From Burkholderiaceae bacterium (GTDB lineage: Bacteria > Pseudomonadota > Gammaproteobacteria > Burkholderiales > Burkholderiaceae_C), in contig JAIRRE010000177.1 in the NCBI GenBank assembly GCA_031256125.1, forward strand, positions 1-7,919: a DNA stretch of 7,919 nucleotides. Reading direction: 5' to 3'. The translations under genes were made by a program, and so were the position numbers. Shown one piece after another: positions 1-6,457 of this stretch. The notes under the pieces are model-generated. The model did not search any database, was not told the DNA's origin, and saw only the letters and a list, made by a program, of their open reading frames with translations. Numbering within the stretch: the stretch's first letter is position 1; each line of letters begins with the position of its first letter.

Positions 1-152
1 GCCAGAACTGATCGGTTACATCCCATGATTGAACTTGCTTGCTGGCCAAGGTCTGACTCCGTCACCGCACACAATGCGATTCGGATTAGAGTTTATACTA
101 TTTACGGATAAATTCTAAGTCGCCCTCATGCAGCCGCGATTAGTTTAGGGAC
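1..152. other. Unassigned left margin, possible end of an open frame
   Basis: No recognisable gene. Plus frame 1 is open from the window edge to a TAA at 109-111 (about 36 codons, ending in residues IRIRVYTIYG), so the C-terminus of a truncated protein is possible. I see no family signature in it, and the stretch is AT-richer than the core genes. An open frame of this length can occur by chance. The stretch ends at the presumed left end of the IS relic. Confidence 0.3.
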
Positions 153-835
153 TTAGAACGTGTTTACGATCCTTCAAGTGCTGACACAATTGAGGAATAA
201 GAGAGATGAGGAGAAAGAAATACGCCAGCGACATCAGCGGGCACAAGTTTGCCCGCATTGAGCCGCTGTTGCGCAGCGTGCGCCGGCGCACCAAGCCAAC
301 GACAGTGGATCTGTACGAAGTGTTGTGCGCGCTGCTGTATGTGCTGCGCACAGGCTTCCAGTGGCGCTTTTTGCCTGCACAGTTCCCCAAGTGGAGCACG
401 GTTTACTCGTACTACAGCAAATGGAGCCAGCCCAGCCCAGACGGTGTCAGTGTGTTGGAGCTGGCGTTGAAAAAATCAAGTTGGCGCAGCTCGTATAAAC
501 AGGGGCGCAACGCCGCCAGCACGTTTTTGATTGTGGACGCACAGAGCGTGAACAACACCGACACGGCAGCGCTCAAGAGCTATGAGGCAGGCAAGAAAGT
601 CTCTGCGATCAAGCGCCACATTGCGGAGCACACCCAAGGATTGCCGCACACTGTGGCGGTAACTACAGCCAAGCCTGAAGCGGGTGCAAAGTCTCTTGGC
701 TGACAGCGACTACGTTGGTCAACCCTTTGCCCAAGGCGTGCGAGAAGTTCTGGGGCAATAGTAGCTTGCAGTTGATCCACTTGGCATTCTTGGCGCTGCT
801 GCTCAGGAAAGCGTAGCAGTGTGGCGCAAACGCAC
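153..835 (+). mobile_element. Decayed IS5-family insertion sequence, right end missing
   Basis: The left boundary is inferred from TTAG at 153-156 followed by AACGTGTTTACGATC at 157-171. A near-identical 15-mer, also preceded by TTAG, occurs at 7556-7570. TTAG fits the YTAR target preference known for the IS427 branch of the IS5 family. The only gene in it is the broken transposase at 206-816. No inverted copy of the left end is visible after 816, and antitoxin-like coding sequence starts within about 20 bases of the transposase stop. The right terminus has therefore probably been deleted. The right coordinate is approximate (somewhere from 816 to 835). Confidence 0.75.
206..816 (+). pseudogene. 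IS5-family transposase, internally deleted and frameshifted
   Basis: The intact protein would be a DDE transposase that cuts and joins its own IS ends. The first frame (206-703, 165 residues) starts at ATG 206 behind a TGAGG ribosome site. It carries the DUF4096-like N-terminus (residues about 3-80: SDI, TVDLYEVL, GFQWRFLP, PKWSTVYSYY) and the first catalytic Asp in LIVDAQSV (Asp111), then KRHIAEHTQGLPHTVAVTTA. After about 670 the family sequence resumes in another frame (675-758) as LKRVQSLLADSDYVGQPFAQ up to a TAG at 759-761. It resumes again in a third frame as SSLQLIHLAFLALLLRKA and ends at TAG 814-816. From knowledge of the family, the block between the VREVLG and NTSLQ regions, which includes the WVVERSFAWL segment with the catalytic Glu, is absent. 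The product cannot be active. Confidence 0.88.
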
Positions 836-946
836 AAGCAGCCCATCACACTGCGTTTGGCCCCGGACGCACTGGCGCGCTGGCGTGCCAGCGGTAGGGG
901 CTGGCAAACCCGCGCGGCTGCCTTGTTGGCTACGCACGCGCCCTGA
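821..946 (+). pseudogene. C-terminal remnant of a BrnA-like antitoxin
   Basis: The frame from 821 to TGA 944-946 encodes KQPITLRLAPDALARWRASG, then RGWQTRAAALLATHAP. This matches the C-terminal half of BrnA/DUF4415 antitoxins, which typically read KQPITLRLD.DVLAWF...GKGYQTRINAVLR, a ribbon-helix-helix DNA-binding fold. In that family BrnA neutralises the BrnT ribonuclease and represses the brnTA operon. The usual N-terminal 40-50 residues are missing and are replaced by the tail of the IS relic. Nothing resembling BrnT lies upstream, where it would be expected. A GTG at 821 could in principle start a 41-residue peptide, but no ribosome site precedes it. The family call is fairly secure; expression is doubtful. 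Confidence 0.7.
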
Positions 947-968
947 TTGTCCCGCAAAGGCAACACCG

Positions 969-995
969 CACACCGGCGAAAGTGCCGCCGGTGTG
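969..995 (+). terminator. Perfect 10-bp GC-rich hairpin after the BrnA remnant
   Basis: CACACCGGCG at 969-978 pairs perfectly with CGCCGGTGTG at 986-995 around a 7-base loop. It lies 22 bases past the brnA-like stop and just before a strong promoter, so it could insulate the two units. There is no T-run after it, only TTACCGGTTC, so efficient Rho-independent termination is uncertain. It could instead act as an RNA stabiliser or be a relic of the antitoxin operon. Confidence 0.5.
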
Positions 996-1005
996 TTACC
1001 GGTTC

Positions 1006-1034
1006 TTGACAAACGCCCTGGCTTGCCTCATAAT
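1006..1034 (+). promoter_or_regulatory. Near-consensus sigma70 promoter
   Basis: TTGACA (perfect -35, 1006-1011) is followed by a 17-base spacer and CATAAT (-10, 1029-1034, five of six matches). Transcription would start near 1041. The first well-placed gene downstream is at 1213, which would leave a leader of about 170 bases. This is the best promoter match that I see in the window. Confidence 0.75.
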
Positions 1035-1212
1035 GGATGTGAACGTTCAGCGACGAACGCGCCTGTATTCGCCATGAGCGCAACGCACCCCGAACCCGCA
1101 GGCTGTTTGCGCTGGATGCAAAGCGGCAAGCAGCCCGGCCCGATGCGGCACTCCATCGCGTCAGACTGTCCTTGTGCCGAAATTGAAATTTCAACATAAA
1201 AAAGGAATAACC
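1035..1212 (+). promoter_or_regulatory. Long leader of the 1213 gene with a 12-bp palindrome
   Basis: No clear gene is present between the promoter and the ATG at 1213. A 41-codon frame at 1074-1199 has no ribosome site and no recognisable motif. A perfect palindrome, TTGAAATTTCAA, sits at 1183-1194, immediately before the AAGGA ribosome site at 1202-1206. Its position suits an operator or a small hairpin that influences translation, but this is inference only. Confidence 0.4.
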
Positions 1213-1440
1213 ATGAAAAATCTTTCAGCCCCCGTCCCCGTGCACCCCGCCACAGCCAAACATGCACTCGGATGGAAAATTCTGAAAATTGTGCTTTCGA
1301 TTTTTGTGATTTTTTTGGGAAATAGAAAAACAGTCAAACGGCGCGTGATACAGTCTGGTTATTTTTATTTTGATGAAAAAGGTAATCCAGTAAACAGCAA
1401 TGGAGACTGGACTCCCATGGGTACAAACAAAGTTTTTTAA
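1213..1440 (+). CDS. Small AT-rich membrane protein of unknown function
   Basis: The gene encodes 75 residues. The start at ATG 1213 is chosen because AAGGA lies 6 bases upstream; an in-frame ATG at 1174 lacks a good ribosome site. Residues 1-20 are a short N-terminal tail with prolines and histidines. Residues 21-36 (WKILKIVLSIFVIFLG) form one likely transmembrane helix. A basic cluster follows (NRKTVKRR, 37-44), then an aromatic and polar tail with GYFYFDEKGNPVNSNGDW. The positive charges after the helix suggest an N-out, C-in orientation. The gene is clearly AT-richer than its neighbours, which suggests recent transfer. It has its own strong promoter at 1006-1034 and converges on the traG relic with only 6 bases between stops. 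I do not recognise the family. Lying beside conjugation debris, it could be cargo or an exclusion-type protein of the former element, but nothing in the sequence proves this. Confidence 0.65.
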   Translation: MKNLSAPVPVHPATAKHALGWKILKIVLSIFVIFLGNRKTVKRRVIQSGYFYFDEKGNPVNSNGDWTPMGTNKVF

Positions 1441-1446
1441 TAGCAA

Positions 1447-2227
1447 CTACAGTGCGGTGAGGATGACTGCCTTGGCCGCCTCATCAGCTGCTTTGGATGC
1501 CGCTTTGTCCACAGCCGCCTCGGCAGCCGCAGCAGCTTTCGCTACCGCTGGCACGACCGGATCTGCCAGCCCGGTAGTATTCCTCGCAGGTTGTGCATTA
1601 CCTGACACGTAGTCAGAAAGCACCCGTCCAACATTAATCCCAATCCACCCCATCATTCCTGTCCATATCATCGGAAATCCGATATTCATGCCCATGAGGA
1701 CAATATCGAGGATCAGGCGTTTGGGCGTTAAAAAGCTGCCGTTATGGATCAGTTGATCGACATCGCCCAGAACCATTGAACCTTGCGCCCAGTTGGAGTA
1801 CATGGCGTCCCAGATGTTATTGTCGATCCATTGGGCGATGAACCATAAGATGGTCCAGGACTTGACGGTAAAAATGCCCATGGCGCCATACCACATCACT
1901 TCGAGTTTGTAGCCGCTGAAAAGCACGATCATGGGTAGCCAGCATGTAGATGCACATCAGGATCAGCGCCTGGAGCATCTGCAAAGCGCTGGTCATGTGG
2001 AAATACGCCATGATCCATTCGACCGAGCGCGAAATAATGGTCGGGAAGCTATAGGCTGCGCCCAGGCCGCGTCCCAATGCCGTCATGACGCCGCCGCTAC
2101 TGCCGCGGGTGGCGCTGGTGTCCACTGGCGGCGGCGGCCCGGCAAAATTGGCAGCCTTGGCTACTTCATCCAGGCAAGCGTTTGGGTTGCTGGCGCTGAG
2201 GTTCAGGTTGCACGTCAGCGCTTTCAT
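1447..2227 (-). pseudogene. TraG N-terminal-domain conjugation protein, C-terminal half, frameshifted
   Basis: In the intact protein this inner-membrane component belongs to the mating-pair apparatus of integrative conjugative elements. Minus-frame segments at 1817-2227 and 1447-1932 join into one sequence if a single base is removed near 1939-1940. That restores CIYMLLPMIVLFSGYKLEV, which matches the conserved LLPIVVVLSGY region of the family. The next parts are family-like: GAMGIFTVKSWTILWF, then FLTPKRLILDIVLMGM and FPMIWTGMMGWIGINVGRVL. At least three hydrophobic segments are visible. The C-terminal tail is Ala-rich. Upstream, a second shift is likely, since a TAA lies in frame just before 2227. 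Related residues (GLRARLLSFFG) continue in another frame to about 2285. Full-length relatives are about 500 residues, so the N-terminal half is missing. No other transfer genes are in the window. Confidence 0.8.
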
Positions 2228-2379
2228 TTGCTGCCAAGCAACCGAAGAAACTTAGCAGACGAGCGCGCAGCCCGGCGTTGTTTCCGCCAACGCTGCTGTC
2301 GCCGTTCCAACGCCCAAAGCCGGGATGCGGCAACCGCGAGAGATTCGTTCCGCGTTGCTTCAATACCCAGCCCCGGCTA

Positions 2380-2889
2380 TTACTGTTCCGGCGACGGGCA
2401 CTGGGGTTGCGGCAGGTTCGGGCAGTTGGCGGCAAAGCCCGATTTCAGGCCGCCGCCGGCTACGTGGTATTGACCGGCGCAGGCAACGGCAGCGTTGTAG
2501 CGCGCCCACTGGCCGGCGCAACTGTTGTCCTGCGGCGTGGCGCGGGCCTGGGCGGGCTGGGGCGTGGCGTTTGGCGGCGCGTCGGGCGGTTTCAGATAGC
2601 TGCGATATTGCTGCAATTGCGCGTCGGCTTGCGCTTTCTGGTCGGGTGTGCTGGTCTCGACCGGCCCGACTTGCGTGGTTTTTTCGGGCGCGTCGGGCGG
2701 TAGCGCATCGCCGTAATGGACCCGGCCATGCGCATCGACCCAGCGGTTAATCATCGGCGGCGGGGGCGGCGGCTTGGGCGCAGAAGCCGTGGCGGCGGGT
2801 ATCGCGGGTGCGCTTTGTTGTGCAAAGGCGCTGGCCGTCAGGTCAGCGGCAAACAGAGCGAAGGCGGTGATGGCATGGATGGCGCGCAT
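2380..2889 (-). CDS. Secreted DUF4124-domain protein
   Basis: The gene encodes 169 residues. The start at 2889 is chosen because it gives a signal peptide (MRAIHAITAFALFAADLTAS, then AFAQ, cleavage near residue 24) and lies about 20 bases after a plausible -10. The frame stays open to 2994, but that extension does not look secretory. After the signal comes a Pro/Ala linker with seven consecutive prolines (about 39-45). The DUF4124 signature follows: INRWVDAHGRVHYGDALPP at 47-65. Residues 81-100 look helical, and the C-terminal part has four cysteines (124, 137, 156, 164) that could form two disulfides in the periplasm. DUF4124 proteins are common periplasmic proteins of Beta- and Gammaproteobacteria with no settled function. 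The gene is divergent from tadA. Confidence 0.82.
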   Translation of the reverse strand: MRAIHAITAFALFAADLTASAFAQQSAPAIPAATASAPKPPPPPPMINRWVDAHGRVHYGDALPPDAPEKTTQVGPVETSTPDQKAQADAQLQQYRSYLKPPDAPPNATPQPAQARATPQDNSCAGQWARYNAAVACAGQYHVAGGGLKSGFAANCPNLPQPQCPSPEQ

Positions 2890-2915
2890 GGCGGGCTTGC
2901 TGTGTTTCGGGTGGC

Positions 2916-2943
2916 AATATAGTCCAACTTGGCTGAGCGCCAA
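2916..2943 (-). promoter_or_regulatory. Probable sigma70 promoter of the DUF4124 gene
   Basis: On the minus strand TTGGCG (2943-2938) is followed by a 16-base spacer and TATATT (2921-2916, five of six -10 matches). The predicted start is near 2909, giving a leader of about 20 bases to ATG 2889. No clear Shine-Dalgarno sequence precedes that ATG. Confidence 0.5.
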
Positions 2944-2987
2944 ATCCAGATGCTTAGGCTTGGCGTCGATTTGCACAGCCAGGGTAT

Positions 2988-3016
2988 TTGCCACGAAAGG
3001 ACGGAAACTGTGTTAT
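2988..3016 (+). promoter_or_regulatory. Possible sigma70 promoter of tadA
   Basis: TTGCCA (2988-2993, five of six) is followed by a 17-base spacer and TGTTAT (3011-3016, four of six). Transcription would start near 3023 and leave a leader of about 145 bases before the tadA start. The rest of the 2890-3167 gap between the divergent genes holds no gene that I can support. Confidence 0.4.
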
Positions 3017-3167
3017 GCGCTTTGGGGCCGATGGGGTTGTTGCCAGCCTTGGTTTTTACGCCGGGCAATGCGGCGGAGCAGACCCTGCTGATTGAACGCC
3101 AGGTACGGTGGGCGGTGCGGCGCGCAAATCCACAGTCGTGGTCAAAAACACCGGGAGCTGCACCGTG

Positions 3168-4433
3168 ATGTCCGGCAACCGTGACACCCCCGAAGCGCTC
3201 GGTGTGGTCATTGCCAGCGATGCGCAGGGCATTGAATTGGCGCTGTCCCAGGCGCGCGCCACTCTGGATGCTGGCGAGGTACCGGTCGGCGCGGTGCTGG
3301 CCGATGCGCAAGGGCGCGTGATCGCCACCGGATGCAACGCGCCCGTCGCCGCGCATGATCCGACGGCGCACGCCGAAATCCAGGCGCTGCGCGCGGCAGC
3401 GGCACAGCGCGGTAATTACCGGCTCGACGGCTGTACGCTCTACGTCACGCTGGAACCGTGCGCCATGTGCGCCGGGGCAATTCTGCACGCGCGCCTGGCG
3501 CGAGTGGTGTATGGCGCGCGCGACCCCAAGGCCGGCGCCGCCGGGTCGGTGCTGGATGTGTTGGGCGATGCGCGCCTGAACCATCAAACCACGGTTACGT
3601 CCGGCGTACTGGCGCAGCCTTGCGGCGCGCTGTTGCGTGATTTTTTCCGCCCGCGTCGCGTCAATCTCGATCCGCTGCGCGAAGATGCGCTGCGCACGCC
3701 GGATGCGGCATTCGCGCCGTTTGTCGATACTCCCGCGTGGCCGTGGCCGCCTTGCTACGTTGCCAATCTGCCCGCGCTGGCCGGGCTGCGGCTGCATTAC
3801 ATCGACACCGGGCCAGCCGATGCGCCGCTGATCTGGCTGCTGCTGCACGACGGCGCGGCGTGGGGTTGGCAGTTCCGGCATTTCATTGCGCTGCTGGCCG
3901 CCGGGCATCGCGTGGTCGCGCCCGACCTGATCGGCTTTGGCCGCAGCGACAAGCCCAAGCGCGAGGATGCGCACAGTTTCGTCTGGCATCGGCAGGCGCT
4001 GTGCGAGCTGATCGAGCGACTAGATTTGCGCCGTGTCGTTTTGGCCGGATGCGGCTTGGGCGCGCGGCTGGCCCAGACTGTGCCGCTAGCGATGGGCGGT
4101 GCATCAGAGGAACGCTATCGCGGTTTATTGATGCTGAACGCACAACCGGGCTGCGCGCCTGATGCAAAAAATCTGCGCGCCGGTTCGGCCTATGCCGCGC
4201 CTTTCCCGGACGCGGGCCACCGCGCCGCGCTGCGCGCCGCGCCGCGTTTGTGGCAGGAGAGCGAATCCCTGCTGTGCGCTGCACACACGTTCTGGCGCGA
4301 TGCGCCGTTATTGACCGAAACCGCCGATCTGGAATCGCCTGAACAAATGCGCGCGCTGGCCGAATGCGCGCTGCGCCATTTCGCGCCAACCGACGCGCCC
4401 GCCACGCCAACGGAACATGACCCATCTCACTGA
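3168..4433 (+). CDS. tadA: tRNA adenosine(34) deaminase TadA fused to a degenerate alpha/beta-hydrolase domain
   Basis: The gene encodes 421 residues, against about 165 for ordinary TadA. TadA converts A34 to inosine in the tRNA-Arg(ACG) wobble position. The deaminase domain (about 20-163) has the zinc motifs HAE (His68, catalytic Glu70) and PCAMC (Cys98, Cys101), plus the conserved HDPTAHAEI, NYRL and LYVTLEP. From about residue 195 the chain resembles a haloalkane-dehalogenase-type alpha/beta hydrolase (LRLHYIDTG, HRVVAPDLIGFGRSDKP). At the nucleophile elbow, where dehalogenases have QDWGG, it reads GCGLG, which puts Cys295 in place of Asp and loses the halide-binding Trp. The usual C-terminal catalytic His segment is not visible. 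The second half is therefore probably a pseudoenzyme or has a changed chemistry. GGGAG at 3153-3157 supports a start at ATG 3168; GTG 3165 is an alternative. The 3' end overlaps the next gene by 17 bases. Confidence 0.9.
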   Translation: MSGNRDTPEALGVVIASDAQGIELALSQARATLDAGEVPVGAVLADAQGRVIATGCNAPVAAHDPTAHAEIQALRAAAAQRGNYRLDGCTLYVTLEPCAMCAGAILHARLARVVYGARDPKAGAAGSVLDVLGDARLNHQTTVTSGVLAQPCGALLRDFFRPRRVNLDPLREDALRTPDAAFAPFVDTPAWPWPPCYVANLPALAGLRLHYIDTGPADAPLIWLLLHDGAAWGWQFRHFIALLAAGHRVVAPDLIGFGRSDKPKREDAHSFVWHRQALCELIERLDLRRVVLAGCGLGARLAQTVPLAMGGASEERYRGLLMLNAQPGCAPDAKNLRAGSAYAAPFPDAGHRAALRAAPRLWQESESLLCAAHTFWRDAPLLTETADLESPEQMRALAECALRHFAPTDAPATPTEHDPSH

Positions 4434-5229
4434 ATTTTCCATCGCCGCACCACTTGCGCACCCTGCGCCTTTCGAGCGGTTCGGGCGCCTGGACGCGCTG
4501 CGCGGCTTGGCGCTGGTGTGGATGACGGCCTATCACTTTGCCTTCGATTTGAACTGGTTCGGCATCATCCGGCAAGACTTTTACCGCGATCCCCGGTGGA
4601 TCGCGCAGCGCACCGTTATCCTGAGCCTGTTCCTGATAGCCGCTGGCATGGGGCAGGCCATCGCTCAAGCGCAAGGGCAAACATGGCCGCGCTTTTGGCG
4701 GCGCTGGGCGCACATCGCGCTGGCGGCGGCGCTGGTTTCCATCGGGTCGTGGTGGGTTTTCCCCGGAAGCTGGATCAGTTTTGGCGTGCTGCACGGCATG
4801 GCGCTCATGCTGCCGCTGACCCGCGCGCTGCTGGACGCGCGCGGGGCGCGCTGGCCCTGGGCGCTGGCGCTGCTGGGAGCGCTGCTGATTGCCGCCGCGC
4901 CGCTGGGCTGCGGCTGGCTGGTACAGGCCGACGCGCCAACGTTGGCGGCCTGGCTGGACAGCCGCTGGCTCTACGGCATCGGCTGGATCACGCACAAGCC
5001 CCGCACCGAGGATTACGTGCCCCTGCTGCCGTGGTGGGGCGTGATGTTGATCGGCGCGGCGCTGGCGCTGTGGCTGCTGCGCGGACCGTCCGCACGCACG
5101 CTGCTGACCGGCCCGGCGCCCCGATTCTTGCGCGGGCTGGCGGCGCTGGGACGCTGGAGTCTGCTTTACTACCTGCTGCACCAGCCGGTACTGATTGGCG
5201 CGTTGACGCTCTGGCAATGGCTGCGATGA
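4417..5229 (+). CDS. HGSNAT/DUF1624-family multi-pass membrane protein
   Basis: The gene encodes 270 residues. It has the family opening RLDALRGLALVWMTAYHFAF (24-43), in which His40 lies in the membrane-embedded position that is conserved in heparan-alpha-glucosaminide acetyltransferase-like proteins. Further family-like stretches are DYVPLLPWWGVMLIGAAL (199-216) and LLYYLLHQPVLIGAL (249-263). I count about seven hydrophobic helices, roughly at 27-48, 64-84, 98-116, 121-137, 147-168, 203-221 and 244-265. By homology it would transfer acyl groups across or within the inner membrane; the bacterial substrate is unknown. ATG 4417 lies inside the last codons of the tadA fusion, so the two are probably co-transcribed and translationally coupled. 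No function shared with TadA is evident. Confidence 0.85.
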   Translation: MTHLTEFSIAAPLAHPAPFERFGRLDALRGLALVWMTAYHFAFDLNWFGIIRQDFYRDPRWIAQRTVILSLFLIAAGMGQAIAQAQGQTWPRFWRRWAHIALAAALVSIGSWWVFPGSWISFGVLHGMALMLPLTRALLDARGARWPWALALLGALLIAAAPLGCGWLVQADAPTLAAWLDSRWLYGIGWITHKPRTEDYVPLLPWWGVMLIGAALALWLLRGPSARTLLTGPAPRFLRGLAALGRWSLLYYLLHQPVLIGALTLWQWLR

Positions 5230-5280
5230 TGGCGCTTCCGCCGACCGCGCATCACATCGCATCTGAAAGCCGCTACTCAA

Positions 5281-5315
5281 ATAAAAACGGGCCGCATCCC
5301 CAAAGGCGCGGCCCG
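5281..5315 (-). terminator. Rho-independent terminator of the msrB-yciB-bolA-ppiC operon
   Basis: On the minus strand CGGGCCGC pairs perfectly with GCGGCCCG (5315-5308 and 5295-5288) around a 12-base loop, followed by TTTTTATTT (5287-5279). It lies 27 bases past the ppiC stop. The plus-strand DUF1624 gene reads into the same hairpin but has no T-run on its side, so any bidirectional activity would be weaker. Confidence 0.88.
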
Positions 5316-5342
5316 CTTCGTTGATGGGCGCAAAAGGCCCGC

Positions 5343-6158
5343 TTATTGGATTTTCGCCTTGGCCTGCAAACTCTTCTGGAAATCAACGATTTTTTGCCCT
5401 TCGAGTTGCTGAACGATGCGCGGCTTGACAGCATCGAACGGCGGCGGCACGGGCGGCTTGCTGTCGCGGATGTCTTCCACGCGGATGATGTGGTAACCGT
5501 ATTGGGTTTTGACCGGCGTGTCAGTCATCTGACCTTTGTCCAGCTTGGTCAGCGCACCGGCAAACTCCGGCACATAGGTCTTGGGGTCGGCCCAGCCCAG
5601 TTCGCCGCCATTGGTTGCGGAGCCGGGATCCTTGGAGTACTTTTTGGCCAGATCGGAGAATTTGGCGCCTTTCTTGATCTGGGCGATGATGTCCTTGGCC
5701 TGGTCTTCGGTGGGAACCAGAATGTGGCTGACTTTGTATTCCTTGCCGCTGGCCTGGCTGGCCATTTGCTTGACGAGACGGTCGTATTCGGTCTTGGCGT
5801 CGGCGTCGCTGACGGGGTGCTGCTTGAGGTAGTTGTCAAACAGCGCCTTGATAAGCACGGCCTGACGCATCCAGTCGAGCTGGTTGCGGAACGCCGGCGT
5901 CGCTGCGATGCCCTCGCGGTCGGCTTCCTGCGCGAAGATTTCGTTCGCGACTAGCTCGTCGTGCAGTTTTTTGTCGATGTCCGGCGGCAGCGGGGTACCC
6001 ATCCGCGCGGCCTGCTGCTGAATCTGGTCTTTCAGCACGTCAAACCGGGCTTGGGGAATGGGTTTGCCGTTGACGACAGCGACGTTCTGGGCCAAAACGG
6101 GCAAGGCCGTGAAGGCTAACAATGCTGCGGTTGCGGCGGCGGTGATCTGTTTTTTCAT
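5343..6158 (-). CDS. Periplasmic parvulin-type peptidyl-prolyl isomerase (PpiC/SurA-like)
   Basis: The gene encodes 271 residues. The start at ATG 6158 gives a clean signal peptide (MKKQITAAATAALLAF, then TALPVLA, cut near Ala23). A TTG at 6191 would extend it by 11 residues and spoil that signal. Residues 24-135 form a SurA/PrsA-like helical N-terminal domain. A rotamase domain spans about 141-230 with VSHILV (His145), FSDLAKKYSKDPGS, GGELGW (185-190) and YGYHII (His223), the standard parvulin core. A C-terminal helix follows (241-268). It is expected to isomerise prolyl bonds and chaperone outer-membrane or secreted proteins in the periplasm. It is the last gene of the minus-strand operon, 29 bases after bolA. 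No good Shine-Dalgarno sequence is visible, so coupling to bolA translation is possible. Confidence 0.93.
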   Translation of the reverse strand: MKKQITAAATAALLAFTALPVLAQNVAVVNGKPIPQARFDVLKDQIQQQAARMGTPLPPDIDKKLHDELVANEIFAQEADREGIAATPAFRNQLDWMRQAVLIKALFDNYLKQHPVSDADAKTEYDRLVKQMASQASGKEYKVSHILVPTEDQAKDIIAQIKKGAKFSDLAKKYSKDPGSATNGGELGWADPKTYVPEFAGALTKLDKGQMTDTPVKTQYGYHIIRVEDIRDSKPPVPPPFDAVKPRIVQQLEGQKIVDFQKSLQAKAKIQ

Positions 6159-6187
6159 CTGGGTTGGAGGAGGGAGTAAAAAGATAG

Positions 6188-6457
6188 TCAATGAACTTCG
6201 ATAGCCACGGCATGGACGCGCTGCGCCATGAAATCGGCCAGCGCATCATACACAAGGCGGTGCTGTGCCACGCGCGTGAGCGCGGCGAAAGCTGGCGCGG
6301 CGATGCGAATTCGGAAGTGCGTACCCAGTCCCGTTCCGTTGGCGGCGGCGTGGCCTTCGTGCTGGTAGCTTTCATCGATCACTTCGAGTTGCGTCGGCGT
6401 CAGGCGTTCCCGCAGGCGCTGGGCCATTTGATCGGCAACCGGGATGGGAGTACTCAT
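6188..6457 (-). CDS. bolA: BolA family protein
   Basis: The gene encodes 89 residues, a normal BolA length. It shows the fold's signature stretches: [13 protein letters not shown] (24-36), THFRIRI (46-52), [11 protein letters not shown] (63-72) and the C-terminal VHAVAIEVH. The conserved His in AQHR (His66) is the usual ligand for the Fe-S cluster shared with monothiol glutaredoxins. BolA proteins act in Fe-S trafficking and in stress and morphology control, in the cytoplasm. AGGAG lies 6 bases before the ATG. That ATG overlaps the yciB stop as ATGA, so the genes are translationally coupled. The neighbours point to the BolA branch rather than the IbaG branch, which is usually beside murA. Confidence 0.92.
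   Translation of the reverse strand: MSTPIPVADQMAQRLRERLTPTQLEVIDESYQHEGHAAANGTGLGTHFRIRIAAPAFAALTRVAQHRLVYDALADFMAQRVHAVAIEVH

Noticed and set aside
580..1197. Minus-strand frame of 205 codons across the IS relic and the BrnA remnant
   Set aside because: It crosses several unrelated decayed segments, and its residues match no family. The plus strand explains the same bases.
1074..1199. Possible 41-codon peptide gene in the leader of the 1213 gene
   Set aside because: There is no ribosome site before its ATG, no motif, and composition like non-coding sequence. It is only a chance frame.
1931..2473. Plus-strand frame of 180 codons opposite the traG relic
   Set aside because: The minus strand shows clear TraG-N family motifs in this stretch. 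The plus frame has no recognisable features.
3017..3107. Hydrophobic frame (ALGPMGLLPALVF) upstream of tadA as a separate secreted-protein gene
   Set aside because: The frame runs on into the tadA start region without a family match or its own ribosome site, so I do not support a gene there.
2838..3989. Long minus-strand open frame of 383 codons
   Set aside because: It lies opposite the tadA fusion and DUF4124 genes, is very Arg-rich and has no recognisable motif. It is a typical antisense shadow of GC-rich coding DNA.
3883..5280. Minus-strand open frame of 465 codons
   Set aside because: It is opposite the hydrolase half of the tadA fusion and the DUF1624 gene, is dominated by Arg, Gln, Pro and Ala, and has no domain signature. 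Shadow frame.
5343..6191. Upstream TTG start for the parvulin gene
   Set aside because: The ATG at 6158 gives a standard signal peptide. The 11 extra residues ([11 protein letters not shown]) would precede and disturb it.
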